From assembly GCF_946220915.1 (NCBI RefSeq), contig NZ_CAMIHH010000066.1, positions 1 to 18,118 on the forward strand: 18,118 nt of DNA, written 5' to 3'. The notes below the pieces were generated by a model, which ran no database searches, was not told where the DNA came from, and worked only from the letters and a program-made list of their open reading frames with translations. The translations under genes were made by a program, and so were the position numbers. Positions 5,855 through 12,215 of this stretch are shown here, piece by piece (the first letter of the stretch is position 1; the number at the start of each line of letters is the position of its first letter). Source of the DNA: an uncultured Flavobacterium sp. Lineage in GTDB: Bacteria; Bacteroidota; Bacteroidia; Flavobacteriales; Flavobacteriaceae.

Positions 5855-8533
5855 TTATTTCACAAGCTCCACAGCCGCGCCCAGCGCCTCATTAATACCG
5901 CCAGGGTTCTTGCCGCCTGCCGTCGCAAAGAACGGCTGGCCGCCACCGCCTCCCTGTATGTATTTTCCGAGTTCGCGAACCACCTGCCCGGCATTAAAGC
6001 CTTTTTCGGCTACAAGCTCTTTGGATATGTAGCACGTTAGCATTGGTTTGCCCTCATCATTTGTAGCTAATACGATAAAAAGGTTTGTGCCGAGGCTGCC
6101 CAGCTCGTAGGCAAGGTCTTTGGCACCGGTAGCGTCAAGGTCCACCTGTTTGGCAAGGAACTGAACACCATTGATGTCCTGCAGTTCTTTTGCCAGGTCG
6201 CCTTTCAGGTTTTTAGCCTTATCGCGAAGCAAAGCCTCCAGTTGTTTTTTCAGTTTTATATTTTCATCCTGCAACGATACTACTGCTTTTAGCGTATCCT
6301 GCGGATTCTTCAATGCATTATTGATCTCTTCAAGCGCTTTTTCCTGCTTTGCGAAATAGTCTTTAACAGCTTCGTTGGTAATGGCCTCGATGCGGCGTAT
6401 GCCTGCTGCAACTGCACCTTCGCTAACAATCTTGAAGTACCATATGTCGGCAGTGTTCTTCACGTGGATGCCCCCGCAAAGTTCCATGCTTTCGCCAAAT
6501 TTAATGGCGCGTACATTATCGCCGTATTTCTCGCCGAACAATGCCATAGCGCCTTCCTCAACCGCCTGTTTGAACGGGATGCTCCTGCGCTCGATAAGCG
6601 GCAGGTGCTCCTGTATGCGGGCGTTCACGAAGCCCTCCACCTGTTGCAGCTCTTCATCGGTCACTTTTGCAAAGTGCGAAAAGTCGAAGCGCAGGTAGTT
6701 CGGGCTAACCAATGAACCTTTCTGTTCTACGTGTGTGCCGAGTATCGTCCTCAGCGCCTGGTGGAGCAGGTGGGTAGCCGAGTGGTTGCTTGCCGAGTCG
6801 TCGCGCAATTTCTCATTTACTTTTGCAGTAAATGAAGCATTCACGTTTTCAGGAAGCTTTTTTGCGATATGCAGTATCAGGTTGTTCTCTTTCTTAGTGT
6901 CAAGTATTTCGATAGATTCATTGGCTGTTGCCAAAGCGCCTTTGTCGCCTACCTGCCCGCCACCTTCGGGGTAGAAAGGGGTGTTGTCAAGGACAATTTG
7001 ATATAATATTCCATCCTTCTTCGAATCCACTTTGCGGTAACGGGTTATCTTAACTTCATTCTGTGTCTGGTCGTAGCCCACGAAAGTTTCCACATTCCCG
7101 TCAACAAGCTGAACCCAGTCATCGGTAGCAACTTCAGATGCGGCACGCGAACGGTCTTTCTGTTTTTGAAGCTCGTTGTCAAAACTAACTTTATCATAGG
7201 TGAAACCGTTCTCTTTAAGAATTAGTGCGGTAAGGTCTTCGGGGAAACCAAATGTGTCATATAATTTAAATACAATGTCTCCACCAATACTAGGATTAAA
7301 AGCCTCGGTAATATCGTTATGTGATTTTGGATTTATGTTATTGTCTTTATAAACACCTTCTATAATATTGTTAATTAGTATTAACCCTTGTTCTAATGTC
7401 CTTAAAAATGAAATCTCTTCTTCTTTAATTACATTAGTCACTAAGGATTGCTGTGATTTTATTTCAGGGAAAAAGTCGCCCATCTGGTCGGCTAATACTG
7501 CAACCAATTCATTTACAAAAGGCTCTTTTTTATTTAAGAAAGTAAAAGCATATCGTATAGCTCTCCTCAATATCCTGCGTATCACATATCCCGCGCCACC
7601 GTTAGATGGAAGCTGCCCATCGGCAATGGCAAAAGCCACGGCACGCACGTGGTCGGCAATCACGCGGATGGCAATGTTGGTTTTCTCTTCGGCATCATTG
7701 GCAGCCTTCGAGTTGTATTTTGCGCCTGTCAGTGCCTCAATTTTTTCAATTAGTGGGGTGAAGACATCAGTGTCATAGTTGCTTGTCACGTTTTGCAGCA
7801 CCATGCACAGGCGCTCAAAGCCCATACCGGTATCTACGTGCTGTGCAGGGAGTTTCTCCAAAGACCCGTCGGCCTTGCGGTTGAACTCCATGAATACGTT
7901 GTTCCATATCTCCACAACCTGCGGGTGGTCGTTGTTCACAAGGTCTTTACCCGAAACTTCAGCCTTTTCGGCGGCCGAACGGATATCAACGTGGATTTCA
8001 GAACATGGCCCGCACGGACCCTGGTCGCCCATTTCCCAAAAGTTATCCTTTTTATTGCCAAGCAGGATGCGGTCTTCCGCGATAAGCGACTTCCATATGT
8101 CATATGCTTCCTGGTCAAAAGGCACGTTCTCCTCCGGGCTGCCCTCGAATACGCTCACGTACAGGATGTCTTTCGGAATTTTGTATACTTCCGTAAGCAG
8201 TTCCCAAGCCCAGTGGATGGCTTCTTTTTTGAAGTAATCGCCAAAGCTCCAGTTGCCCAGCATTTCGAACATGGTGTGGTGGTAGGTGTCAAAGCCCACA
8301 TCCTCCAGGTCGTTGTGCTTGCCGCTCACGCGAAGGCATTTCTGGGTATCGGCAATACGCTTGCTTTTTGGCGTGCCGTTGCCCAAAAAGTATTCCTTGA
8401 ACTGCGCCATGCCCGAGTTGTTGAACATCAGGGTAGGGTCGTCCTTGGTTACGATAGGGGCCGATGGCACGATAAGGTGACCTTTGCTTTCAAAAAAATC
8501 GAGGAATTGCTTCCTTATGTCGCGGGATTTCAT
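5855..8533 (-). CDS. alaS: Alanyl-tRNA synthetase
   Basis: An 892-residue class II synthetase that charges tRNA-Ala in the cytosol and clears mischarged Ser/Gly. The N-terminal catalytic core shows FNNSGMAQFKEYF (37-49), QKCLRVSGKHNDLEDVG (64-80), HHTMFEMLGNWSFGDYF (85-101), GPCGPCSEIH (172-181), DTGMGFERL (234-242) and LPSNGGAGYVIRRILRRA (308-325). The editing domain carries HSATH (His584, His588) and CGGIH (Cys686, His690), the four expected zinc-site residues, so editing looks intact. A coiled-coil linker (about 725-780) and the C-terminal C-Ala domain with GGGGGQPFFATAGG (861-874) follow. Residues about 389-419 are Asn/Ile-rich and look like an insertion; they lie in a strongly AT-rich DNA patch (7261-7440). 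The start at 8533 gives the conserved MKSRDIRKQFLDFFESKGH opening. The GSCFA gene follows 56 bp downstream. Confidence 0.98.
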   Translation of the reverse strand: MKSRDIRKQFLDFFESKGHLIVPSAPIVTKDDPTLMFNNSGMAQFKEYFLGNGTPKSKRIADTQKCLRVSGKHNDLEDVGFDTYHHTMFEMLGNWSFGDYFKKEAIHWAWELLTEVYKIPKDILYVSVFEGSPEENVPFDQEAYDIWKSLIAEDRILLGNKKDNFWEMGDQGPCGPCSEIHVDIRSAAEKAEVSGKDLVNNDHPQVVEIWNNVFMEFNRKADGSLEKLPAQHVDTGMGFERLCMVLQNVTSNYDTDVFTPLIEKIEALTGAKYNSKAANDAEEKTNIAIRVIADHVRAVAFAIADGQLPSNGGAGYVIRRILRRAIRYAFTFLNKKEPFVNELVAVLADQMGDFFPEIKSQQSLVTNVIKEEEISFLRTLEQGLILINNIIEGVYKDNNINPKSHNDITEAFNPSIGGDIVFKLYDTFGFPEDLTALILKENGFTYDKVSFDNELQKQKDRSRAASEVATDDWVQLVDGNVETFVGYDQTQNEVKITRYRKVDSKKDGILYQIVLDNTPFYPEGGGQVGDKGALATANESIEILDTKKENNLILHIAKKLPENVNASFTAKVNEKLRDDSASNHSATHLLHQALRTILGTHVEQKGSLVSPNYLRFDFSHFAKVTDEELQQVEGFVNARIQEHLPLIERRSIPFKQAVEEGAMALFGEKYGDNVRAIKFGESMELCGGIHVKNTADIWYFKIVSEGAVAAGIRRIEAITNEAVKDYFAKQEKALEEINNALKNPQDTLKAVVSLQDENIKLKKQLEALLRDKAKNLKGDLAKELQDINGVQFLAKQVDLDATGAKDLAYELGSLGTNLFIVLATNDEGKPMLTCYISKELVAEKGFNAGQVVRELGKYIQGGGGGQPFFATAGGKNPGGINEALGAAVELVK

Positions 8534-8596
8534 ATCTGAAAATATCTTTATTTTTATAATCTATTTACGAAATGCCAAGGTTAAAATGAATTCTAT

Positions 8597-8732
8597 AACA
8601 CACCCCTAACCTCCCGCATTGCGGGACAGGCTCTCTCAAGAGGGGAACACTCACATATTCTTACTCAAACCCCTGACAGCTTATCTGCAGGAGTGAAGCT
8701 GTTCCCCTCTTGAGAGGGGTTAGGGGTGTGTT
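8597..8732. repeat. Large imperfect inverted repeat (REP/MITE-like) in the divergent intergenic region
   Basis: Arm 8597-8611 pairs exactly with 8718-8732 (15 bp, core CACCCCTAACC) and 8633-8648 pairs exactly with 8701-8716 (16 bp, CTCTCAAGAGGGGAAC). The left arm has an extra 21 bp between the two blocks that itself forms a CCCGC-att-GCGGG hairpin (8613-8625). A 52-bp loop separates the arms. The right arm alone also folds (CCCCTCT/AGAGGGG) and is followed by six T on the plus strand. It has no coding capacity. CACCCCTAACCCC-type palindromes are, from memory, common dispersed elements in Flavobacterium. It lies between two divergent genes, so it is not a terminator for either of them. Confidence 0.85.
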
Positions 8733-8835
8733 TTTTGAGTAGAAATCGAAGCATTCATATAACACCATAAAACCGTAGCAATATTTATCATTAAACCCTG
8801 TATGCAAGACTGGTTAACAACGCATTTTTTAATAC

Positions 8836-8922
8836 GCACCTTAAAAACCATTTGTGAACCCGTAACATTTACTATATTTGTTCGTTTTCACTGTACTTTA
8901 CAGGCTGTTTTCCGTAAGGTGC
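8836..8922. promoter_or_regulatory. Inverted repeats bracketing the promoter of the M23 operon
   Basis: GCACCTTA (8836-8843) is the reverse complement of TAAGGTGC (8915-8922), so the arms lie on either side of the TTTG/TATATTTG promoter. Inside the expected 5' leader, CTGTA-ctt-TACAG (8891-8903) forms a small dyad about 11 bp after the -7 element. Either could be an operator or leader hairpin. No experimental basis, and short dyads arise by chance. Confidence 0.25.
8851..8880 (+). promoter_or_regulatory. Bacteroidota-type promoter of the M23-MerR-LemA-TPM operon
   Basis: TTTG at 8851-8854 and TATATTTG at 8873-8880 match the -33 TTTG and -7 TAnnTTTG elements of the Bacteroidota primary sigma factor, with an 18-bp spacer. 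Transcription would start near 8886, giving a leader of roughly 58 nt before the ATG at 8944. This is the best promoter in the window. Confidence 0.75.
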
Positions 8923-8943
8923 AAAAATAGAATAAATTAAGAC

Positions 8944-9921
8944 ATGGCGAAGGTAAAATATTACTTTGATTCCGAAAACCTGGCCTACCGAAAGATCAAG
9001 ACCAAGCTGAGCAAAAAGATAGGCGTGGTGCTGCTTTTCCTTACGGCATCGGCGCTATTCGGGTTCCTGTGCTTTGTGGCGCTCCTCAACACGCCGTTCT
9101 TCGAAACACCAAAGGACAGGCTGCAGGCGCGCGAAATTGAGAACATGAAGATACGCTACGAGATACTGAACCGTAAAATGGACGAGGTGGAAGAGGTTTT
9201 GGGCAATGTGGAGGACCGCGATAACAACATTTACCGAACGTACTTCAATACGACCCCCATTCCCGAGGAGCAGCGCAAGGCGGGCTTTGGCGGTGTAAAC
9301 CGGTATAAGGACATGGAGGGCTATGACAATTCCGAACTTGTGATCAACACCACGAAAAGGCTGGACATTATTTCTAAGGAGTTGGTCGTGCAATCCAGAT
9401 CGCTTGACGAGATTGCCAGACTGGCAAAGGACAAAGAAAAACTGTTAGCCTCTATTCCTGCCATACAGCCTGTGAAAAACGAAGACCTCCGGATGATGGC
9501 CTCGGGTTTTGGGTACAGGAGCGACCCGTTTACCAAAATACGCAAGTTCCACGCCGGGATGGACTTCTCCGCACGTACCGGCACGCCAATTTTTGCAACA
9601 GGTGATGGTGTAGTGGTAGTAGCCGATAACAAGATGTCGGGCTACGGCAACCGCATCGTGATACGCCACGGCTTTGGGTATGAAACACTTTATGGGCACA
9701 TGAGCAGGTTCAAGGCAAGGGCAGGGCAAAAAGTGAAGCGCGGCGACGTGATAGGGTATGTAGGCAGCACGGGCCGGAGCGAAGCGCCCCACCTGCATTA
9801 TGAAGTGCATAAGAACGGCGAGGTGATCAACCCGATAAATTTCTATTACGGAAATATTTCTGCCAAAGAATACATTTTAATTTCTAAATTAGCTAACCAG
9901 GAAAACCAATCGTTAGACTAA
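8944..9921 (+). CDS. Membrane-anchored M23 (LytM-type) peptidoglycan endopeptidase
   Basis: A 325-residue protein with a short basic cytoplasmic N-terminus, one membrane helix (about 26-48), two heptad-like coiled-coil stretches (about 57-92 and 129-170) in the periplasm and a C-terminal M23 domain (about 186-300). The catalytic set is complete: HxxxD as His203/Asp207, the GH of YGHM (His252) and HLH (His283, His285). It is therefore predicted to be an active zinc endopeptidase that cuts peptide cross-links in peptidoglycan, unlike the degenerate EnvC/NlpD activators. The coiled coils suggest partner binding or regulation. First gene of a packed operon; its TAA overlaps the next ATG by one base. 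Starts about 58 nt after a good promoter, with no Shine-Dalgarno. Confidence 0.95.
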   Translation: MAKVKYYFDSENLAYRKIKTKLSKKIGVVLLFLTASALFGFLCFVALLNTPFFETPKDRLQAREIENMKIRYEILNRKMDEVEEVLGNVEDRDNNIYRTYFNTTPIPEEQRKAGFGGVNRYKDMEGYDNSELVINTTKRLDIISKELVVQSRSLDEIARLAKDKEKLLASIPAIQPVKNEDLRMMASGFGYRSDPFTKIRKFHAGMDFSARTGTPIFATGDGVVVVADNKMSGYGNRIVIRHGFGYETLYGHMSRFKARAGQKVKRGDVIGYVGSTGRSEAPHLHYEVHKNGEVINPINFYYGNISAKEYILISKLANQENQSLD

Positions 9922-10250
9922 TGCATTTAGACCTTCCCGAAAAAAGATATTACAGCATAGGTGAGCTGGCAAAGGCTTTCGATGTTAATGCCTCGCTCAT
10001 CCGCTTTTGGGATAAGGAATTTGATATACTGAAGCCTAAGAAAAATGCAAAGGGCAACCGAATGTTTACGCCCGAGGATGTAAAGAACCTACAGCTCATC
10101 TACCACCTGGTAAAAGAACGCGGCTTTACGCTCGACGGCGCACGGGTACACCTGAAGGAAGGGCAGAAGAAAACGTTGGATAAATTTGAAATTATCCGAA
10201 AACTTGAAACAATTAAAACAAACCTTTTAAATCTAAAAAATGAGCTCTAG
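9921..10250 (+). CDS. MerR-family transcriptional regulator
   Basis: A 109-residue protein, almost all of it a MerR winged-helix domain: RYYSIGELAKAFDVNASLIRFWDKEF (split here as residues 9-22 and 23-34), a wing with AKGNRMFTPEDVKNL (43-57), and the ERGFTLDGARVHLK helix (66-79). The C-terminus is a short helix (about 82-109) likely to form the dimer coiled coil. There is no ligand domain and no Cys, so metal or redox sensing of the classical kind is not expected. The ATG shares a base with the stop of the M23 gene (TAATG), and its own end overlaps the LemA start by 11 nt, so it is translationally coupled to both. It may regulate this operon; that is inference from position. Confidence 0.93.
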   Translation: MHLDLPEKRYYSIGELAKAFDVNASLIRFWDKEFDILKPKKNAKGNRMFTPEDVKNLQLIYHLVKERGFTLDGARVHLKEGQKKTLDKFEIIRKLETIKTNLLNLKNEL

Positions 10251-10860
10251 TACAGTAAAAAGCGGCAGGCCCGGATGGGTTATCCCCGCAATTGTGATCG
10301 GTATCCTTGCCGTAATCATTTTCTTTTGGGCAATGAACGTCAAAAATGGCGCTTTGGAAAGAAGCCAGGGTGTAAAAGAATCGTGGGGTAATGTTGAAAC
10401 TTCATATGAAAGACGAAATGCACTCATAGGTAATCTTGTGAAAACGGTAGAGGGCGCCGCTAACTTTGAAAAAGGAACGCTTACCGCCGTTACTGAAGCC
10501 AGGGCGAAAGCTACTTCGGTTAATGTAGACCCAAGCAACATCACACCGGAGCAATTGGCACAATTTAACCAGGCACAGTCAGGTGTTTCATCTGCATTGT
10601 CAAGACTTTTGGTTTCAGTAGAGGCTTATCCTCAATTACAGACGAATCAAAATTTCCTAAAGCTACAGGATGAGCTTGCTTCTACAGAGAATGAGATACG
10701 TACTGCAAGGACACGTTTCAATGAAACAGTAAAGGAGTATAATAATTACGTTTTGAGATTCCCTAACTCAATGTTTGCGGGTGGATACACAGAGAGACCG
10801 TACTTTGAAGCTTCACAAGGTGCCGAGAAGCCTGTCGATGTGGAATTTAACATCAAGTAG
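10240..10860 (+). CDS. lemA: LemA family membrane protein
   Basis: A 206-residue protein with one N-terminal membrane helix (about 13-32) and a long helical domain outside it. The LemA core is visible: SQGVKESWGNVETSYERRN (42-60) followed by ALIGNLVKTVEGAANFEK, then helices containing QAQSGVSSALSRLLVSVEAYPQL and NEIRTARTRFNETVKEYN, ending in RFPNSMFAGG and a YF motif. LemA proteins are anchored in the inner membrane with a helical bundle; their role is poorly defined, and they often sit beside TPM-domain genes, as here. The start overlaps the MerR gene and the next gene begins 2 nt after the stop, implying co-translation. Confidence 0.95.
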   Translation: MSSSTVKSGRPGWVIPAIVIGILAVIIFFWAMNVKNGALERSQGVKESWGNVETSYERRNALIGNLVKTVEGAANFEKGTLTAVTEARAKATSVNVDPSNITPEQLAQFNQAQSGVSSALSRLLVSVEAYPQLQTNQNFLKLQDELASTENEIRTARTRFNETVKEYNNYVLRFPNSMFAGGYTERPYFEASQGAEKPVDVEFNIK

Positions 10861-10862
10861 CC

Positions 10863-11300
10863 ATGGCTGAAACTACTGAGTTCCTAACGCCAGAGGAGGA
10901 AAACGCCATCGTTGCCGCAATTGGCCAGGCAGAGAAAAACACCTCGGGCGAAATAAGGGTGCACATAGAAAACCATTCCGAAAAACCTCCGCTCGAAAGG
11001 GCAAAGGAGGTTTTTGAATTTTTGGGAATGCACGCCACATCGGCACGCAACGGCGTATTGTTTTATGTTGGGGTAAGTGACCGTGCTTTTGCGATCATTG
11101 GAGATGAAGGCATAGACAAAGCCGTGGAGAGTGATTTTTGGGATTGCACCAGGGACATTGTTATTGGCCATTTTAAGGCAGGGCGCTTTAGCCAGGGGCT
11201 TGTAGAGGGTATTCTCCGTGCAGGCGACAGGCTTAAGGCCTACTTTCCTTTTGCCGACAATGATAAAAATGAACTTCCCGATACGATTTCAAAAGGATGA
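10863..11300 (+). CDS. Cytoplasmic TPM-domain protein
   Basis: A 145-residue protein made of a single TPM (TPM_phosphatase) domain with no signal peptide and no membrane helix, so it is predicted to stay in the cytoplasm. The domain shows LTPEEENAIVAAIGQAEKNT, SGEIRVHIE (about 28-36), NGVLFYVGVSDRAFAIIGDEGI (split, about 59-80) and FSQGLVEGILRAGDRLKAYF near the end. TPM domains have been linked to photosystem II repair in plants and to acid phosphatase activity in vitro; the bacterial role is not settled. It begins 2 nt after lemA and overlaps the next TPM gene by the ATGA of stop and start (4 nt). Confidence 0.93.
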   Translation: MAETTEFLTPEEENAIVAAIGQAEKNTSGEIRVHIENHSEKPPLERAKEVFEFLGMHATSARNGVLFYVGVSDRAFAIIGDEGIDKAVESDFWDCTRDIVIGHFKAGRFSQGLVEGILRAGDRLKAYFPFADNDKNELPDTISKG

Positions 11301-12085
11301 GAAAGTTAACGAACATAATTGTCCTTTTAGCGATACTGCTCCCGACAGTAGTTTTCGCACAGTTTGACATTCCTGAAAAACCGTCGCTTCAAACCAGCGT
11401 ATACGACTATGCCGGTATCCTGAAGGCTGATGAAAAGACATCGCTGGAAGAAAAACTGGTGCGTTATTCAGATACTACCTCTACACAAATTGTTGTTGTA
11501 ACCATCGAATCGCTGAAAGGTGAAAGCATTGCCGACCTTAGCACCCGTTGGGCACAAGGCTGGGGCATTGGCCAGGCCGACAAGGATAACGGTGTACTTA
11601 TACTCCTGGCAGAAGGTGAAAGGAAGATATGGATATCGCCGGGGTATGGCCTCGATGACAGGCTCACAGCTGGCGAACTGGGGCAGATGACGCGCGATAT
11701 CATTATCCCGGAATTTAAGGCGGGCAGCTATTACAATGGGCTTGACAAAGGCACCGATGCTATTTTCCAGATGCTTACGGGCAAGTACAAAGCTGTGGCA
11801 GAACCATCCGGGAGGAACAATTCCGATGATGGGCCCGGCGGATTTATTTTTATCATCATCATTGTCATTATAATCGTTGCTGCCATTTTTTCAAAACGGG
11901 GCGGTGGCGGTCGCGGTGGTCGTGGCTTTACAGGCAGTACCCTTGGCGACATTATACTGCTAAGCAGCCTGGGCCGCAGTTCAGGGGGAAGCAGCGGCGG
12001 CTGGGGCGGAAGCTCCGGAGGTGGTTTTGGCGGAGGTTTTGGAGGTGGCGGATTCAGTGGAGGTGGTGCAGGCGGAAGCTGGTAG
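11297..12085 (+). CDS. Exported TPM-domain protein with membrane helix and Gly-rich tail (YgcG-like)
   Basis: A 262-residue protein: signal peptide 1-21 (cleavage likely VVFA-Q), TPM domain about 33-160 with VYDYAGILKADEK, TQIVVVTIESLKGESIADLS, DNGVLILLAEGERKIWIS and GYGLDDRLTAGELG, then a very hydrophobic Ile-rich helix (182-199). This is followed by KRGGGGRGGRG and a Gly/Ser-rich tail to the C-terminal GGSW. By the positive-inside rule the TPM domain faces the periplasm and the Gly-rich tail the cytoplasm. This architecture is the YgcG type found with LemA. It overlaps the cytoplasmic TPM gene by 4 nt and is the last gene of the operon, closed by a hairpin terminator 90 bp downstream. Confidence 0.94.
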   Translation: MRKLTNIIVLLAILLPTVVFAQFDIPEKPSLQTSVYDYAGILKADEKTSLEEKLVRYSDTTSTQIVVVTIESLKGESIADLSTRWAQGWGIGQADKDNGVLILLAEGERKIWISPGYGLDDRLTAGELGQMTRDIIIPEFKAGSYYNGLDKGTDAIFQMLTGKYKAVAEPSGRNNSDDGPGGFIFIIIIVIIIVAAIFSKRGGGGRGGRGFTGSTLGDIILLSSLGRSSGGSSGGWGGSSGGGFGGGFGGGGFSGGGAGGSW

Positions 12086-12104
12086 TTTAACGGTTATTCG
12101 TTGA

Positions 12105-12132
12105 TTTGTTTATCTGTTTATTTGTTTATTTG
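12105..12132 (+). repeat. Octamer tandem repeat TTTGTTTA, 3.5 units
   Basis: TTTGTTTA (12105-12112), TCTGTTTA (12113-12120), TTTGTTTA (12121-12128) and TTTG (12129-12132) run in tandem in the 3' untranslated region of the operon. A single base differs in the second unit. No function seen. Confidence 0.6.
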
Positions 12133-12175
12133 GGGAAAACGGTAGTAAACCTGATTGGCAAATTAAATTCATATA

Positions 12176-12210
12176 AATAATAAAGGCTGCAATTTGCAGC
12201 CTTTATTATT
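12176..12210. terminator. Bidirectional intrinsic terminator
   Basis: A perfect 16-bp stem (12176-12191 with 12195-12210; core AAAGGCTGCA/TGCAGCCTTT) with a 3-nt loop and flanking A/T runs on both sides. It lies between the convergent TPM operon and the beta-barrel gene, six bases from the latter's stop codon, so it can end transcription from both directions. Confidence 0.88.
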
Positions 12211-12215
12211 TATTA

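Noticed and set aside
7793..8539. Open frame of 248 codons on the plus strand opposite alaS
   Set aside because: Antisense to the conserved catalytic core of alaS, with no family pattern and no promoter or start context.
8701..8736. Right arm hairpin plus six T as a rho-independent terminator
   Set aside because: No plus-strand gene ends upstream of it, since alaS runs the other way; the arm is better explained as half of the inverted-repeat element.
8944..12085. A defence or toxin-antitoxin island
   Set aside because: All five products belong to envelope or regulator families; there is no nuclease, toxin, transposase or integrase, and base composition looks like the surroundings.
12105..12132. 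CRISPR-like repeats
   Set aside because: The units are 8 bp in direct tandem with no spacers.
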